Shown here: positions 8,725 through 18,805 of the stretch, piece by piece | Layout: the number at the start of each line of letters is the position of its first letter | Numbering within the stretch: position 1 is the stretch's first letter | Assembly: GCA_039679645.1 (NCBI GenBank) | Contig: JBDKUO010000020.1 | Span: 1-64,000, forward strand | Origin: Armatimonadota bacterium | GTDB lineage: Bacteria > Armatimonadota > UBA5829 | Direction: 5' to 3' | Length of the DNA: 64,000 bases | Position numbers and translations under genes: made by a program | Notes under the pieces: generated by a model | The model's input: the letters and a program-made list of their open reading frames with translations, nothing else | Database searches by the model: none | Told to the model about the DNA's origin: nothing

Positions 8725-8930
8725 GGGGGCTTTGCCCCCAATCCCCACCAGAGACTCTGTCTCTGGACTCTGCCAGGAAACCCGGTTTCCTGGACCTTCT
8801 GTCTCGAAATTGGCTATTCCCCGGCTTTTTTGCCGGGGAATAACCAATTTCGTAATGGGGTCTGGGGACGCGTCCCCAGCGGGGTTAAGGGGCAGAGGCC
8901 CCTTATGGGAGCTTGAGGGTGAAACCCTCA
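8725..8930. repeat. Array of seven consecutive palindromes in a gene-free spacer
   Basis: The spacer 8696-8978 has no gene but is filled with hairpins: 8725-8739, 8748-8766, 8773-8793, 8806-8851 (longest; arms around a T6 loop), 8862-8879 (perfect 18-bp palindrome), 8889-8902 and 8914-8930. Each has a different arm sequence. The first may terminate the aminotransferase transcript; the rest look like mobile or decaying palindromic elements stacked together. Confidence 0.85.
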
Positions 8931-8978
8931 ATACAAGTCTCCATAAATATGATACATATATCTCAAGGAAGGTCGCTT

Positions 8979-11900
8979 ATGAAATCAGGAAAGTATTTCG
9001 CTCTTGCGCTTGTCTGTATGTTGACGACTATTATGTTTGCCTCGCCGGCGATGGCCCAAGAGCCGATCAAGGACCAGGTCAAGTGCTATACCACGTTTGA
9101 CGATGCCTACCTCTATGTAGCCGTCTCAGTCGACTGCCCTGATATTCGGGCGACTCATGCGACCCCCAATGCGGACGTCACGGGTGACGACAGCGTTACG
9201 GTCTTCATCGATACGCAGGAAGAGCGTTCGGAAAAGATCGGTCCGACGTGCTTTTCCATGACCGTCTCTCCTGCGGGCGGCGCTCAGTTTAAGGCGGGCA
9301 GCGATTCGGGATCGCTGGAGCCTAAGACGATATGGACGTTCAAATACGGCAACAACGTGCAGGGCACTCTCAATAATGGCGACGACATAGACCAGGGTTA
9401 CAGCATGGAGATGGCTATTCCCTGGGCTGTTATGAATGTCAACAAGCTCTCGCCGGGCGATATGATGGGCTTCAACTTTATCGTCCGCAGGCATGGAGAT
9501 AAGCCTAACGATTTTGTAAGCCTCTCGCAAAATGTAAAGACCGAGGCCGACGTTCTTGACCCGGCCAAGTGGTCGAAGATAGTGTTTGCCAACTATTCGT
9601 TCGGCGTAGCTACCACAAGCTGGGACAAGGTATTATCTGCGCGATATATGACCCGCGCGCCGCTTATCAATGGCATAATTGCCGACAAAGAATGGCACAA
9701 GAACACGTCATATGCGATAGATATACCTACGCCGGAAGGCTTTGTCTATGAAGCCAAGTTCCCTGTGCAGCCTCTTGTTTTTGCCCGGTATGACTATAAC
9801 TATCAGGCGGATAAACGCAAAGCTGCGCCCGTGTCGGGCATAACAAATCAAGACGGCACACCCGCGCTAATCGACTTCCCCATAAAAAACGCCGGGCCAT
9901 GGTTTAGCTACGATAGGGTGCAGTGGCATAAAGAGCAACTTTCGGATATGGTTGCGGCAGGCATAGATATTGTCGCGCCCGTATACAGCGGCGATGCGGC
10001 AAGCCGCGCCGGGTATGCCGACAAGGGAATGGACTGTATGGTAAGCGCGCTTGAGGAGTTTCGGGCGGAGGGCAAGCCCTACCCGAGAGCGGCTATGCTC
10101 TTTGCAGCTACTTCAGCGGAGACACCTGAGTCGGCATACGGCACGATAAAGAGCTTTTTTGACCGCGTGCCTTGTGACTTTCGCGCGCTGGCCCAGACAG
10201 GAAAGCCAAACGCGGGAAAGATCGGTCCGATCGTATTTTTAGGGCCTGCTTTAAGTCAGAATATAAAAGATCATTGCAGTGAGCAGTTTGAGAAAGATTG
10301 CGGATGCCCGCTGGTGTTTGATTCGATCCTTGCAGGCACGATGAGCAGTATTGTCACACCCGGATGTGATCTGTGCGGACCAAATGCTGATAATCAGATA
10401 TCTTCAAGGCCCAATGGCGAAGCCTATGACAAGCAGTGGGCATCCGCAATCGATAAGAAATCGAGCTGGGTGCTTTGTGATTCCTGGGATAATTTCTCCA
10501 TCGGCGCCGATATCTGCTCTTCGCGCCAGTACGACGGCAAATACACCGATGCCACTGCTGCCAATGCAAAACGTTTCCATGGCAATAAAGACTTCGACGC
10601 GCAGTATCTGCGGGTGAGCGTGCCGCCTGTGATCGGCTCGAAGCAGATAGCTCAGGCTGAGCTTGAGATCAAAAACATCGGCAATTCACCCTGGCGGATG
10701 TCCGATGGCTATGCCATGGCATATCGCTGGTATAAGAGCGGCAGATATTACGGCGAGAGCAAGGTGCGCGTGCCTCTCGGACGTGACGTTTTGCCGGGTG
10801 AGACAATTACAGTCGATGCTGGTATCGCCACAGTCAACTCTCAGGGGGCGGCGATCCCGGACGGCAATTGGGAGCTTCGGTTCGAGCTTATCAGGACATC
10901 CGACGGCAAATGGTTCTCAAATCTCGGTGATCAACCGCTGGTTGTTCCTGTGACGGTCGGCCAGGTACCTGATTGGGGAGCGACGTGGCTTACCTGCAAT
11001 AGTCCGGTGATGCTTGCCTCAAACCAGAACTACCCGATGACTGTTCGCGTCCGCAATGACGGCTCACAGGCCTGGCTCAAAGGTGCGACTAAGCTCGGCT
11101 GCAAACTCTATAAAGTAAGTAATGACGGTTCCAGCCAGGAAGTCCCGATCAAGGATGTTCGTTGTGTGCTCGCTAGAGACTGCAAGCCGGGTGAGGTCGG
11201 CGAATTTGCATTTGACCTTAACCTTGCCGGTGCGAATAAAAAGCCCCTCGCGGCGAGCAAGCAGTCCGAGCCTTGGAGCTATCAGCTTAGGTTTGACATA
11301 TATAACGGCAAAAACTGGCTGTCGGAGAGCGGCGTTCGCACTCTGAACCGTGTAGTGAATATATATGATCAAGACTACGGTCCCAGGATAGTAGACTGCG
11401 ATCTGCCGGAAACTATCGATGCCGGGAAGACGCTTGAAGCCAAGGTTGTGGTGCGCAACAGCGGCGCGCAGACCTGGGACCGCAAGCGCACCAAGATAGG
11501 TTATCACTGGTATTATCTGGACGGCACTGAAATGCTCTGGGATGGTATCACCACTCCCATCAAGCAGAATATTCAGCCCGGCTGGCCGATTGTGATATCC
11601 GCTCAAGTCAAAGCCCCGGAATATGACGGCCAGTATGTGCTGGTCTGGGATGTAATGATAGATGAGCAGTGGCTTTCGACCGGACCGCTAAGCAGGGGCG
11701 GCGATATCTTGCCTGTGACTGTGGAAGTAAAAGGCGGCAGGCTTGCATTTGAAGACTTGAGCAAGCTCTGCAATGTCCAACTTTCAAGCCCCGACACGGA
11801 CAGAACATCCGGTGATTTCGACGGCAAAGGTTCCAGCTTCCCGTCCGAGTTGATCCCGCCAGACTCCGGCATGACTAAAGAGGTCAAGCGCGTCTACCCG

Positions 11901-12383
11901 ACGGGTTACAACTGGGTCCGCGATGATCAACCCGAGGGCAGGATCAGCTTTTTGTATCCCGACAAGACTCCCGGCACTCCCGGCGCTGTTGCTTGCGATG
12001 GACAGAGCTTGACATTTGCTCAAGGCTCATACAAGTCACTGCATATACTGGCTGCATCCACTAACGGCGACGCATCGGGCGATGTCTCGCTTGACTACAC
12101 GAAATATCCGAGGAGTATGCCACTGCAAGTCAGCGACTGGAGCAAGGGACCGTCACACGGGGAGAAGATCGGGTTTGCCGCCCGGCATCGACACAGCCAC
12201 GGCGGCGATGAGGTCGGCACGCCGTGTTATCTTTATGATTATGTGATCCCTGTAAATGCATCACGTATTTTGACGGGAATTACTTTGCCAAAGAATCCTG
12301 ATATCAAGGTTGTTGCCGTAACCCTTGAACGCGCGGAGGCTCAGGCAGCGCCGGTCGCAAAAACTGATAATACCAAGAGATGA
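8979..12383 (+). CDS. Large secreted protein: CBM9-like, GH-like and Nbr1-type Ig domains
   Basis: 1134 residues with a clear signal peptide (about 1-28, ending AMA-QEP). Residues about 30-210 resemble a family 9 carbohydrate-binding/DOMON-like module (FDDAYLYVAVSVDCPD, DSVTVFIDTQEE, MEMAIPW). Residues about 245-540 have strand-helix order like the DUF5010/GH99-type TIM barrels (PLVFARYDYNYQ, DRVQWHKEQLSDMVAAGID). From about 545 to 920 come three beta-sandwich repeats with the Nbr1-like pattern (N-x-G-x-x-x-W, G-x-x-W), a fold used as a spacer or binding module in exported enzymes. The tail is unassigned. AAGGAAGG precedes the ATG. An exported glycan-active role is likely but the barrel assignment is tentative. 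The next gene, a GH-A glycosidase, lies 152 bases downstream. Confidence 0.7.
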   Translation: MKSGKYFALALVCMLTTIMFASPAMAQEPIKDQVKCYTTFDDAYLYVAVSVDCPDIRATHATPNADVTGDDSVTVFIDTQEERSEKIGPTCFSMTVSPAGGAQFKAGSDSGSLEPKTIWTFKYGNNVQGTLNNGDDIDQGYSMEMAIPWAVMNVNKLSPGDMMGFNFIVRRHGDKPNDFVSLSQNVKTEADVLDPAKWSKIVFANYSFGVATTSWDKVLSARYMTRAPLINGIIADKEWHKNTSYAIDIPTPEGFVYEAKFPVQPLVFARYDYNYQADKRKAAPVSGITNQDGTPALIDFPIKNAGPWFSYDRVQWHKEQLSDMVAAGIDIVAPVYSGDAASRAGYADKGMDCMVSALEEFRAEGKPYPRAAMLFAATSAETPESAYGTIKSFFDRVPCDFRALAQTGKPNAGKIGPIVFLGPALSQNIKDHCSEQFEKDCGCPLVFDSILAGTMSSIVTPGCDLCGPNADNQISSRPNGEAYDKQWASAIDKKSSWVLCDSWDNFSIGADICSSRQYDGKYTDATAANAKRFHGNKDFDAQYLRVSVPPVIGSKQIAQAELEIKNIGNSPWRMSDGYAMAYRWYKSGRYYGESKVRVPLGRDVLPGETITVDAGIATVNSQGAAIPDGNWELRFELIRTSDGKWFSNLGDQPLVVPVTVGQVPDWGATWLTCNSPVMLASNQNYPMTVRVRNDGSQAWLKGATKLGCKLYKVSNDGSSQEVPIKDVRCVLARDCKPGEVGEFAFDLNLAGANKKPLAASKQSEPWSYQLRFDIYNGKNWLSESGVRTLNRVVNIYDQDYGPRIVDCDLPETIDAGKTLEAKVVVRNSGAQTWDRKRTKIGYHWYYLDGTEMLWDGITTPIKQNIQPGWPIVISAQVKAPEYDGQYVLVWDVMIDEQWLSTGPLSRGGDILPVTVEVKGGRLAFEDLSKLCNVQLSSPDTDRTSGDFDGKGSSFPSELIPPDSGMTKEVKRVYPTGYNWVRDDQPEGRISFLYPDKTPGTPGAVACDGQSLTFAQGSYKSLHILAASTNGDASGDVSLDYTKYPRSMPLQVSDWSKGPSHGEKIGFAARHRHSHGGDEVGTPCYLYDYVIPVNASRILTGITLPKNPDIKVVAVTLERAEAQAAPVAKTDNTKR

Positions 12384-12535
12384 GCAGGTGAAGCATAAGC
12401 CATTTGTTTTCGGCAACAAAGATAGAATTTTGCTGATTTAGGGCTGGATAATCTCGGCAAAGGAGCCTCTGGAGCAGCGGTTCAGAATATGAACATTATG
12501 CTGGGCATTGACGAATCGGCAGGTCTTGTTAGTAC

Positions 12536-14494
12536 ATGGCGGTAATAGCGACGAAAACTAAAATGACATCTTCTATCGATCTGACTAAGCCCGGCGGCTT
12601 TGTCGTCGGGTGTAACTATTGGGCGTCTCACGCCGGCACTCACATGTGGAGAGACTGGCAGCCTGATGTGGTCGAGTGGGACCTTGCTCGCCTTGCTGAA
12701 GCCGGACTGCAGGTACTGCGAGTATTTCCCCTGTGGCCGGACTTTCAGCCCATAACTCAGCTCTACGGCGGCGGAGGATACCGCAAGGAAATTCGGCATG
12801 GTGAGCTCCCTCTGACCGATGACCCTTGCGGGCAGGCAGGAATGTCTGCAGAGGCTATGGCGCATTTTGCCGACTTCCTCGATATGCTGGATAAGCACAA
12901 CCAGTGCTGCATAGTCGGACTGATAACCGGATGGATGAGCGGACGCCTCTTTGTTCCGCCTGCCATTGAAGGCCTCAATGTGCTCACCGACCCTATTGCT
13001 ATAAAATGGGAACTGAGGTTCATTCGGCATTTTGTGACCACATTTCGGGTTCACCCGGCAATTGCAGGCTGGGACCTGGGAAATGAATGCAACTGCATGG
13101 CAGCCGCGACTCAGGACCAGGCCTATGCGTGGACAGCAACAATCTCAAATGCCATAAAAGCTATCGACCAGACTCGGCCTGTAATATCAGGGATGCACGG
13201 CCTCTCACCAGAGGGCACTTGGACAATTCAGGACCAGGGTGAATTGACGGATATACTGACGACTCACTCTTACCCGGTTTTTACCCCTCACTGTGACCAG
13301 GACCCGGTAAATACTATACGCACTATCTCTCACTCCACTGCAGAATCTCGATTTTACAGCGATATCGGCTGCAAGCCGTGTCTGTGTCAGGAGATAGGAA
13401 CTCTCGGGCCGATGATTGCAAGCGAGAGTGTTGCTGCCGATTTTGCTCGAAGCTGCCTCTTTTCGCTGTGGGCCAATGACTGCCATGGCATGCTCTGGTG
13501 GTGCGCGAACGACCAGACCAACCTGGCGCATGCTCCTTACGATTGGAAGGCGGTCGAGCGTGAGCTGGGTCTGCTGTGCACAGACGGATCGCCCAAGCCT
13601 GTGATCGAAGAGATGGGTAAATTCCGGCGGTTTATTGCCAGCCTGCCGTTTTCGGCTCTGCCTAAGCGCACTTCTGAAGCAGTTTGTATCCTTACTCGTG
13701 GTCAGGACCAGTGGGGCGCTGCCTACAGCAGTTTTATACTGGCGAAACAGGCAGGCTTTGATATCGAGTTCCTATACTCCTCTCAGCCTATAAAGGATGC
13801 TCAGCTTTATTTGCTGCCGTCGCTCTCGGGCGGAGAGATGATTTCTCGCACCCGGTTGAATGAACTCTTGGCAAAAGTAGAGTCTGGCGCTGCTTTATAT
13901 ATCTCGCTGGACGATGGTATGCCGAGCGACTTGCAATCAATTACTGGCTTGGAGCCGCAGACACGTGAGAGAAGACGTGACTTTGGCACAATAAAGATAG
14001 ACGGCATAGATGGCTGCTTCGAAATCCCCTGCGCAGGGTCATTTAAGACCAGGTTCAACCCGACTCGCGCACAGGTATTGGCTACGGAAACAGACGGCAA
14101 CCCTGCGTTTACCGTAGCAAACTACGGCAAGGGAAAAGTCTATTTCATTTCAGTCCCGCTGGAGAAAATATTGACCCAGACACCGGGTGCATTTCATTTA
14201 GAGGATTCGCCCGATTGCTGGAGGGTCTATCAATATATTTCACGAGAAGCAGTCAATAATCGTGTGGTGCGCAAAATTCACCCAATGATTGCTCTTACAG
14301 AGCACCCGGTCAGCAATGATCATCGCTTGATCGTGGCAATAAACCAGTCTCCTAACGACATCAGCGATATATTTACGCTATCATCCGGCTGGAGACTTGC
14401 GAATGTTTTCTATGGCAAGGCGGATGCAGAGAGTTCTGAGGTTAAGGTAGAGCTGTCAAAGAATGATGCGGCTGTCTTTTCAGCAGAGCATTGA
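12536..14494 (+). CDS. Clan GH-A glycoside hydrolase (GH5-like)
   Basis: 652 residues with no signal peptide, so probably cytoplasmic. The N-terminal TIM barrel (about 10-370) has the beta-4 motif GWDLGNEC with acid/base Glu at about 184 and the beta-7 motif LCQEIGTLG with nucleophile Glu at about 286, as in retaining GH5 enzymes such as endo-mannanases. Residues about 380-560 form a Rossmann-like second domain ([22 protein letters not shown]) like the trimerisation-type domain of some beta-galactosidases, then a small beta domain. Start choice is uncertain: ATG 12536 has weak GGCAGG upstream and ATG 12563 is also possible. Its last 15 bases overlap the convergent isomerase gene. Confidence 0.8.
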   Translation: MAVIATKTKMTSSIDLTKPGGFVVGCNYWASHAGTHMWRDWQPDVVEWDLARLAEAGLQVLRVFPLWPDFQPITQLYGGGGYRKEIRHGELPLTDDPCGQAGMSAEAMAHFADFLDMLDKHNQCCIVGLITGWMSGRLFVPPAIEGLNVLTDPIAIKWELRFIRHFVTTFRVHPAIAGWDLGNECNCMAAATQDQAYAWTATISNAIKAIDQTRPVISGMHGLSPEGTWTIQDQGELTDILTTHSYPVFTPHCDQDPVNTIRTISHSTAESRFYSDIGCKPCLCQEIGTLGPMIASESVAADFARSCLFSLWANDCHGMLWWCANDQTNLAHAPYDWKAVERELGLLCTDGSPKPVIEEMGKFRRFIASLPFSALPKRTSEAVCILTRGQDQWGAAYSSFILAKQAGFDIEFLYSSQPIKDAQLYLLPSLSGGEMISRTRLNELLAKVESGAALYISLDDGMPSDLQSITGLEPQTRERRRDFGTIKIDGIDGCFEIPCAGSFKTRFNPTRAQVLATETDGNPAFTVANYGKGKVYFISVPLEKILTQTPGAFHLEDSPDCWRVYQYISREAVNNRVVRKIHPMIALTEHPVSNDHRLIVAINQSPNDISDIFTLSSGWRLANVFYGKADAESSEVKVELSKNDAAVFSAEH

Positions 14495-15280
14495 GATAAT
14501 ACTATCTCTCGAAACTTTGGCCGCCTCACGCGGCCTTACTTCAATAGTAATCGCAATATCGGGACGATGCAGGAGATCGGCATATTGGCTGAAGTCTATT
14601 CCGCCTTCGCCGACAATCTGGTGTGATCTGAAATCTTTGATAATGTCGTGGATGTGGATTTCGCGTATGCGGTCGCAGTGCTTCAGCATAAAGCTCTCAA
14701 CCATTTCATCTTTTTGAAGGCTGCGGTCATACGTCTTGGCTATATCCCAGGTTAAAAACAACCTGTCTGTGTTTGCAAGCAGCTTATCGACTGTTTCCAT
14801 GGTAATATCGGTGAAGTTGAAATTCTCAAGGCACAGCAGAACATCCTTCGCCCGGTCGGCTAGATGCATGACATTTTCATAGAGCATACGGCTGAAGTAG
14901 TCGCGATGGGCAGCGACAAAGTCGTCATTTTTTGCATCAAACTTTTTGAGAGACGGATACGCGCCGGGGTGAATTGTTGTGTGCCGGGCCTGCAGATGTT
15001 GGGCTGAAGTGATAATAGATGAGAAGTGCTCAAGGATTCCAGAGCGGATTGCAGGATAGTCTGTATACAGGCTGATATTGTCTCCGGGCGCATGGAATGC
15101 CGGCTTCACATTCTTCGAGACGGCATAACCTCGTATTTCATCTAAACGGGCATCAGGCAGCCCGTCAATATAGAACCGGGGCACATTCAGGTCAAAAGAA
15201 ACGAAGTCGAAGCCGTTCTTTGCTGCATAGTCGAGCGCATCGAAGAAATCATCATCATAGACTGCTTGATATCCAAACAA
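14480..15280 (-). CDS. Sugar phosphate isomerase/epimerase (xylose-isomerase-like TIM barrel)
   Basis: 266 residues beginning with TTG behind a strong AGGAGG that overlaps the stop region of fhs, so translation is probably coupled. The order of strands and metal ligands fits the AP-endonuclease-2/xylose-isomerase-like barrel: HAPGDN near the N-terminus, TIHPGAY, CLENFNF (Glu ligand), LTWDIAKTYD (Asp), IREIHIHDI (His pair) and ITIEVRP at the end. Such enzymes isomerise or epimerise sugars or inositols. Being last in a C1-folate operon is odd and gives no clue to substrate. It overlaps the convergent glycosidase by 15 bases. Confidence 0.85.
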   Translation of the reverse strand: MFGYQAVYDDDFFDALDYAAKNGFDFVSFDLNVPRFYIDGLPDARLDEIRGYAVSKNVKPAFHAPGDNISLYTDYPAIRSGILEHFSSIITSAQHLQARHTTIHPGAYPSLKKFDAKNDDFVAAHRDYFSRMLYENVMHLADRAKDVLLCLENFNFTDITMETVDKLLANTDRLFLTWDIAKTYDRSLQKDEMVESFMLKHCDRIREIHIHDIIKDFRSHQIVGEGGIDFSQYADLLHRPDIAITIEVRPREAAKVSRDSIISMLC

Positions 15281-15289
15281 CTCAGCCTC

Positions 15290-16957
15290 CTAGAACAGTC
15301 CGTAAATCTCTCCATCGGCATTCAAGCCTATCTTCTCAGCAGCCGGGACTTTGGGCAGCCCGGGCATGGTCATGATATTGCCTGCGTAGATGACAATAAA
15401 CCCCGCGCCTGCGCTCACTTTTGCATCCCGGACTGTTATTCTATAGCCTGTGGGGCGGTTGATCTTCTTGGGATCGTCCGAGAGAGAGCTTTGAGTCTTG
15501 GCAATGCAGATAGGGAGCTTACCGAAACCAAGAGACTCGATCTGCCTGATGTGAGTGTTTGCTGTGGGCAGGTAGTCTGCTCCATCCGCGCCGTAAAAGA
15601 GCCCGGCTATCTGATCCACTTTATCTTTTATAGGCTGATCGGTCGAATATGTCGGGTGGAAACTGCTCTTGCCTTCGCATGCTTTGAGGACTAACTGGGC
15701 TAGCTCAAGGCCGCCTTCACCTCCCTTTGCCCAGACATCAGATAGCGCCCACTTAACATTCATCTTGCCGCAGCAAGCCGACAGAGTCCCGATCTCCTCA
15801 TCTGAGTCGGTCGGGAACTTATTGATCGCCACTATAGGCTCCAGACCCGCACTGCGCACATTTTCGATATGCTTCTTAAGATTTTCAATACCGCGCTCGA
15901 CGGCAGTCGGATTGCTTTGGGCAAGGTCAGAAAGCGCAACGCCTCCGTGCATCTTCAGCGCGCGGATAGTGGCAACTATAACGGCGGTCATGGGTTTAAG
16001 ACCGGCAGCGCGGCATTTGATATTGAAAAACTTCTCAGCACCCAGGTCAGAACCGAACCCTGCCTCCGTCACCACATAATCAGCCAGTTTCAAAGCCATT
16101 TTGGTCGCGATCAGCGAGTTGCAGCCGTGAGCTATGTTGCCGAACGGACCGCCGTGCACGAACGCGGGCGTATGCTCCAAGCTCTGGACCAGGTTCGGCA
16201 GGAGCGCGTCTTTGAGCACCACAGCCATCGCGCCGCTTGCATTGAGGTCTTTTGCGGTGACCGGAGCGCCGGATTTGTTAAATCCAACAACTATATTTGC
16301 CAGCCTGTTCTCCAGGTCTTTACGATCCGTAGCGAGACACAGCAGAGCCATAATTTCAGATGCGGTGGTGATGTCAAAACCGGACTGCCTGGGGGTGCCG
16401 TTTGTCTTGCCGCCGAGGCCGATAACGATCTCACGCAGCGCACGGTCGTTCATATCCATCACTCGTTTCCATGTGATCGAGTGGATATCTATATCCAGCG
16501 CGTTGCCCTGGTGGATGTGATTGTCGAGCATTGCAGCCAGGAGGTTGTGCGCAGTGGTGACGGCGTGGAAGTCGCCGGTAAAGTGCAGGTTGATGTCTTC
16601 CATTGGTATCACCTGCGCATAACCGCCGCCTGCAGCCCCGCCTTTTATACCAAAGCATGGCCCCAGCGAGGGTTCGCGGATTGCTATGCAGGTGGACTTA
16701 CCCAGCCTCTTCAGCGCGTCTCCCAAGCCGACTGTCGTGGTAGTCTTTCCCTCGCCAGCAGGGGTGGGCGTAATAGCTGTGACCAGAATGAGCTTGCCGT
16801 CGGGCTTGTCTGAGAGAGCGTCGATTACATCCAGTGAAATTTTCGCCTTATCCTTGCCGTAAAACAGCAGATCGTCTTCAGTCAGACCCAGGTTGGCGGC
16901 TATATTTCTTATATGATCAGGCTTAGCCTGTTGTGCTATTTCTACGTCGGATAGCAT
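15290..16957 (-). CDS. fhs: Formate-tetrahydrofolate ligase
   Basis: 555 residues, full length for the family. The enzyme makes 10-formyl-THF from formate, THF and ATP, the first folate step of the methyl branch. The P-loop [11 protein letters not shown] is at about 65-75; [47 protein letters not shown] and [14 protein letters not shown] are all family hallmarks. GGGAGAA precedes the ATG. It is the fourth gene of a minus-strand run methyltransferase-metF-metV-fhs-isomerase, separated from metV by a hairpin-rich 274-base spacer, so it may have its own control. Confidence 0.97.
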   Translation of the reverse strand: MLSDVEIAQQAKPDHIRNIAANLGLTEDDLLFYGKDKAKISLDVIDALSDKPDGKLILVTAITPTPAGEGKTTTTVGLGDALKRLGKSTCIAIREPSLGPCFGIKGGAAGGGYAQVIPMEDINLHFTGDFHAVTTAHNLLAAMLDNHIHQGNALDIDIHSITWKRVMDMNDRALREIVIGLGGKTNGTPRQSGFDITTASEIMALLCLATDRKDLENRLANIVVGFNKSGAPVTAKDLNASGAMAVVLKDALLPNLVQSLEHTPAFVHGGPFGNIAHGCNSLIATKMALKLADYVVTEAGFGSDLGAEKFFNIKCRAAGLKPMTAVIVATIRALKMHGGVALSDLAQSNPTAVERGIENLKKHIENVRSAGLEPIVAINKFPTDSDEEIGTLSACCGKMNVKWALSDVWAKGGEGGLELAQLVLKACEGKSSFHPTYSTDQPIKDKVDQIAGLFYGADGADYLPTANTHIRQIESLGFGKLPICIAKTQSSLSDDPKKINRPTGYRITVRDAKVSAGAGFIVIYAGNIMTMPGLPKVPAAEKIGLNADGEIYGLF

Positions 16958-17032
16958 AGATATTCATTCTCCCGCAGATTGCAAATCCGCTCAAACCAAA
17001 TGATATGCATCAAACACTGAATGAGCCGTAGG

Positions 17033-17203
17033 GATGAAGCATTTGCCCATCAAGTTTGATAAGCCTCTAAATCATCATCGCAAATGCTTCATCCGCTAAT
17101 TACGCCCCTTGGGTTGCTTCGGTTGCGAAGCGGCCGGAGCCGCCGCCGAAGGTGGCGAGACCTCCAAACTCAGTTTCGGCGCAGATTTCAAATCTGACCG
17201 AAC
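17033..17203 (-). promoter_or_regulatory. Hairpin-rich spacer between metV and fhs
   Basis: This spacer carries no gene. Arms 17033-17046 and 17090-17103 are perfectly complementary over 14 bases around a 43-base interior holding a smaller stem. A second hairpin spans 17171-17203 with a perfect inner palindrome at 17182-17196. Both lie in the leader of fhs. They may be processing sites, an attenuator or inserted palindromic elements. Confidence 0.55.
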
Positions 17204-17231
17204 TAGAGTGATCTCCATCAAATGTCACCGG

Positions 17232-17669
17232 CTAATACTTCTTCTCTATCTCGCCGAGTTCGCCCTTCTTTAGGTCCCTGCAAAGCGATATGGGAAGTAT
17301 CTTGCCTGCGAACATATTCATCCACGCGCTGGTGTGTTCCAGCCTGCGGTCGACAGGCACGTGATATTTTCTGAGCTTACCTGTCATCCCAAGTTTCTTG
17401 GATCGCTGGTATATCAGCCACCACACACAAGCCCGCTCCGGGTAAACTTCACAATGTCCGTCAGCGCGGGTTCCCCCGCACGGGCCGTTCCTGATCTGCT
17501 TTGGGCAGCGCATCGGGCAGGTGAGACCGTCATAACCGAGCACGCACTGGCCGCAGTCCTGGCAGCCGAACACAGGCTTCTTAATACAGTTCTCGGCAAA
17601 ATGCGCGCATTTATGGAGAGGCGAGTGCCTGAGAACGAAATTGCCGATTCTCTCGCTGAGTTTACTCAT
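17232..17669 (-). CDS. metV: MetV-like methylene-THF reductase partner, Cys-rich
   Basis: 145 residues with a cysteine-rich centre (CQDCGQC, then CPMRCPK and GPCGG) matching the methylene-THF reductase C-terminal zinc/Fe-S domain called MetV in acetogens. In those organisms MetV binds MetF and is needed for methylene-THF reduction. Here it is encoded directly downstream of metF on the same strand, 99 bases apart, supporting that role. There is a weak TTAGGTAAT before the ATG at 17669. The C-terminal 40 residues are basic and unassigned. Confidence 0.85.
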   Translation of the reverse strand: MSKLSERIGNFVLRHSPLHKCAHFAENCIKKPVFGCQDCGQCVLGYDGLTCPMRCPKQIRNGPCGGTRADGHCEVYPERACVWWLIYQRSKKLGMTGKLRKYHVPVDRRLEHTSAWMNMFAGKILPISLCRDLKKGELGEIEKKY

Positions 17670-17690
17670 CTTTTATTACCTAAGAGACTT

Positions 17691-17727
17691 AATCACGGAA
17701 ACACGAAAGGAAAAAACACGAAATCAG
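17691..17727. repeat. Octamer tandem repeat, CACGAA-type
   Basis: Degenerate 8-base units (ATCACGGA, AACACGAA and so on) fill the metF-metV spacer, the same family as 18730-18763 and, inverted, 44-75. Confidence 0.6.
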
Positions 17728-17768
17728 AAAAATGTCTATTCGGTGTATCGGGAATTTATTCCAGATAC

Positions 17769-18713
17769 TTACTCTATCTTTGCATTGCCCTCGGCATCGC
17801 CTAACACCGGTCTTGGAAGCAGACCCGCCTCCTCGACTATCCTCGGTGTGATCGACTCCCACATCACGGGCATAATGTGCACACCTGCAATGCCGGGTAT
17901 CTCCTTTAGCCGCTTGATTGTCTCGACGCATATAGCGACGCCCTCTTCCTTTGGGTCATCTGCCGATTTCATGCGCGAGAAATATTCGTCCGCTATGCTC
18001 ATTCCCGGCACATTGTTCCGCATATGCTCCAGAGCCTTCACAGACTTAACCGGCATCGCACCCGCAAGAATAAATACATCCCGGTCATAACCCTCATCGC
18101 GCACTGCCTGCATCCACCGTTCGAACTTTTGAAAATTGAAGACAGGCTGGGTCTGTATGAAACGCGCACCTGCCCGTATTTTTTTGCCCAGGCGAATAAT
18201 CCGCATCTCCAGAGGCTCGGCGAACGGGTTCGCGGCCCCGCCGATGAATATCTTCGGAGGGACTTTTATCTCATCACACGAAATGAACCTGCCATCATTC
18301 ATTCCTGCGCATGTTTTAATGAGCTGGACGGAATCGAGGTCGAACACGCCTTTGGCATCCGGGTGATTACCGAAGCTCATATAGTCACCCGTCAGGCAGA
18401 GGATATTCTTTACTCCTGCTGCGCATGCGCCCAGTATATCCGACTGCTGCGCCAGGCGGTTGCGGTCGCGGCAGGTCATCTGCATGATCGGTTCAATACC
18501 GCCCTCCAGTGCAAACACACTCGACATTACCGAGCTCATGCGCACAATAGCAGCCTGGTTGTCTGTGAGGTTCACTGCATCGACAAAGCCCTTGAAATAG
18601 CCGCACTTTTTGAGAATTACGGATTTGTCTGCTCCCAGCGGCGGACTCATCTCACCACATACAGCGAAGTGGCCTTCGCTTAGAACACATTCCAGATTGC
18701 TGCCGGATATCAT
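17769..18713 (-). CDS. metF: Methylenetetrahydrofolate reductase
   Basis: 314 residues, a FAD-binding TIM barrel. Visible family features include the N-terminal FAVCGEMSPPLGAD with the catalytic-type Glu, LTCRDRNR-like MTCRDRNRLAQQSD, ILCLTGDYMSFG and GARFIQTQPVFNFQKF. It reduces 5,10-methylene-THF to 5-methyl-THF, the methyl donor for the corrinoid methyltransferase encoded just upstream. The short form without an NADPH-binding extension, together with the adjacent MetV, matches the acetogen-type complex, which uses ferredoxin or other electron donors. The ATG has only a weak GGCG before it. Confidence 0.95.
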   Translation of the reverse strand: MISGSNLECVLSEGHFAVCGEMSPPLGADKSVILKKCGYFKGFVDAVNLTDNQAAIVRMSSVMSSVFALEGGIEPIMQMTCRDRNRLAQQSDILGACAAGVKNILCLTGDYMSFGNHPDAKGVFDLDSVQLIKTCAGMNDGRFISCDEIKVPPKIFIGGAANPFAEPLEMRIIRLGKKIRAGARFIQTQPVFNFQKFERWMQAVRDEGYDRDVFILAGAMPVKSVKALEHMRNNVPGMSIADEYFSRMKSADDPKEEGVAICVETIKRLKEIPGIAGVHIMPVMWESITPRIVEEAGLLPRPVLGDAEGNAKIE

Positions 18714-18729
18714 ACATTACGCCTGCTTA

Positions 18730-18763
18730 ATCGCGAAATCGCGAAAGAGCGAAAGCACGAAAA
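18730..18763. repeat. Octamer tandem repeat, GCGAA-type
   Basis: Four units (ATCGCGAA twice, AGAGCGAA, AGCACGAA) lie in the spacer between the methyltransferase and metF genes. The next 30 bases contain CTTTCGTGATGA, partly complementary, so the RNA could fold back. Confidence 0.7.
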
Positions 18764-18805
18764 TTTAGTGTTTTCTAATTTTCATGCTTTCGTGATGAGA
18801 AAAAC

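Noticed and set aside
15869-16813. A 314-residue open frame on the plus strand
   Set aside because: It lies wholly inside fhs on the opposite strand, which has all family motifs; the plus-strand translation has no recognisable domain and no ribosome binding site.
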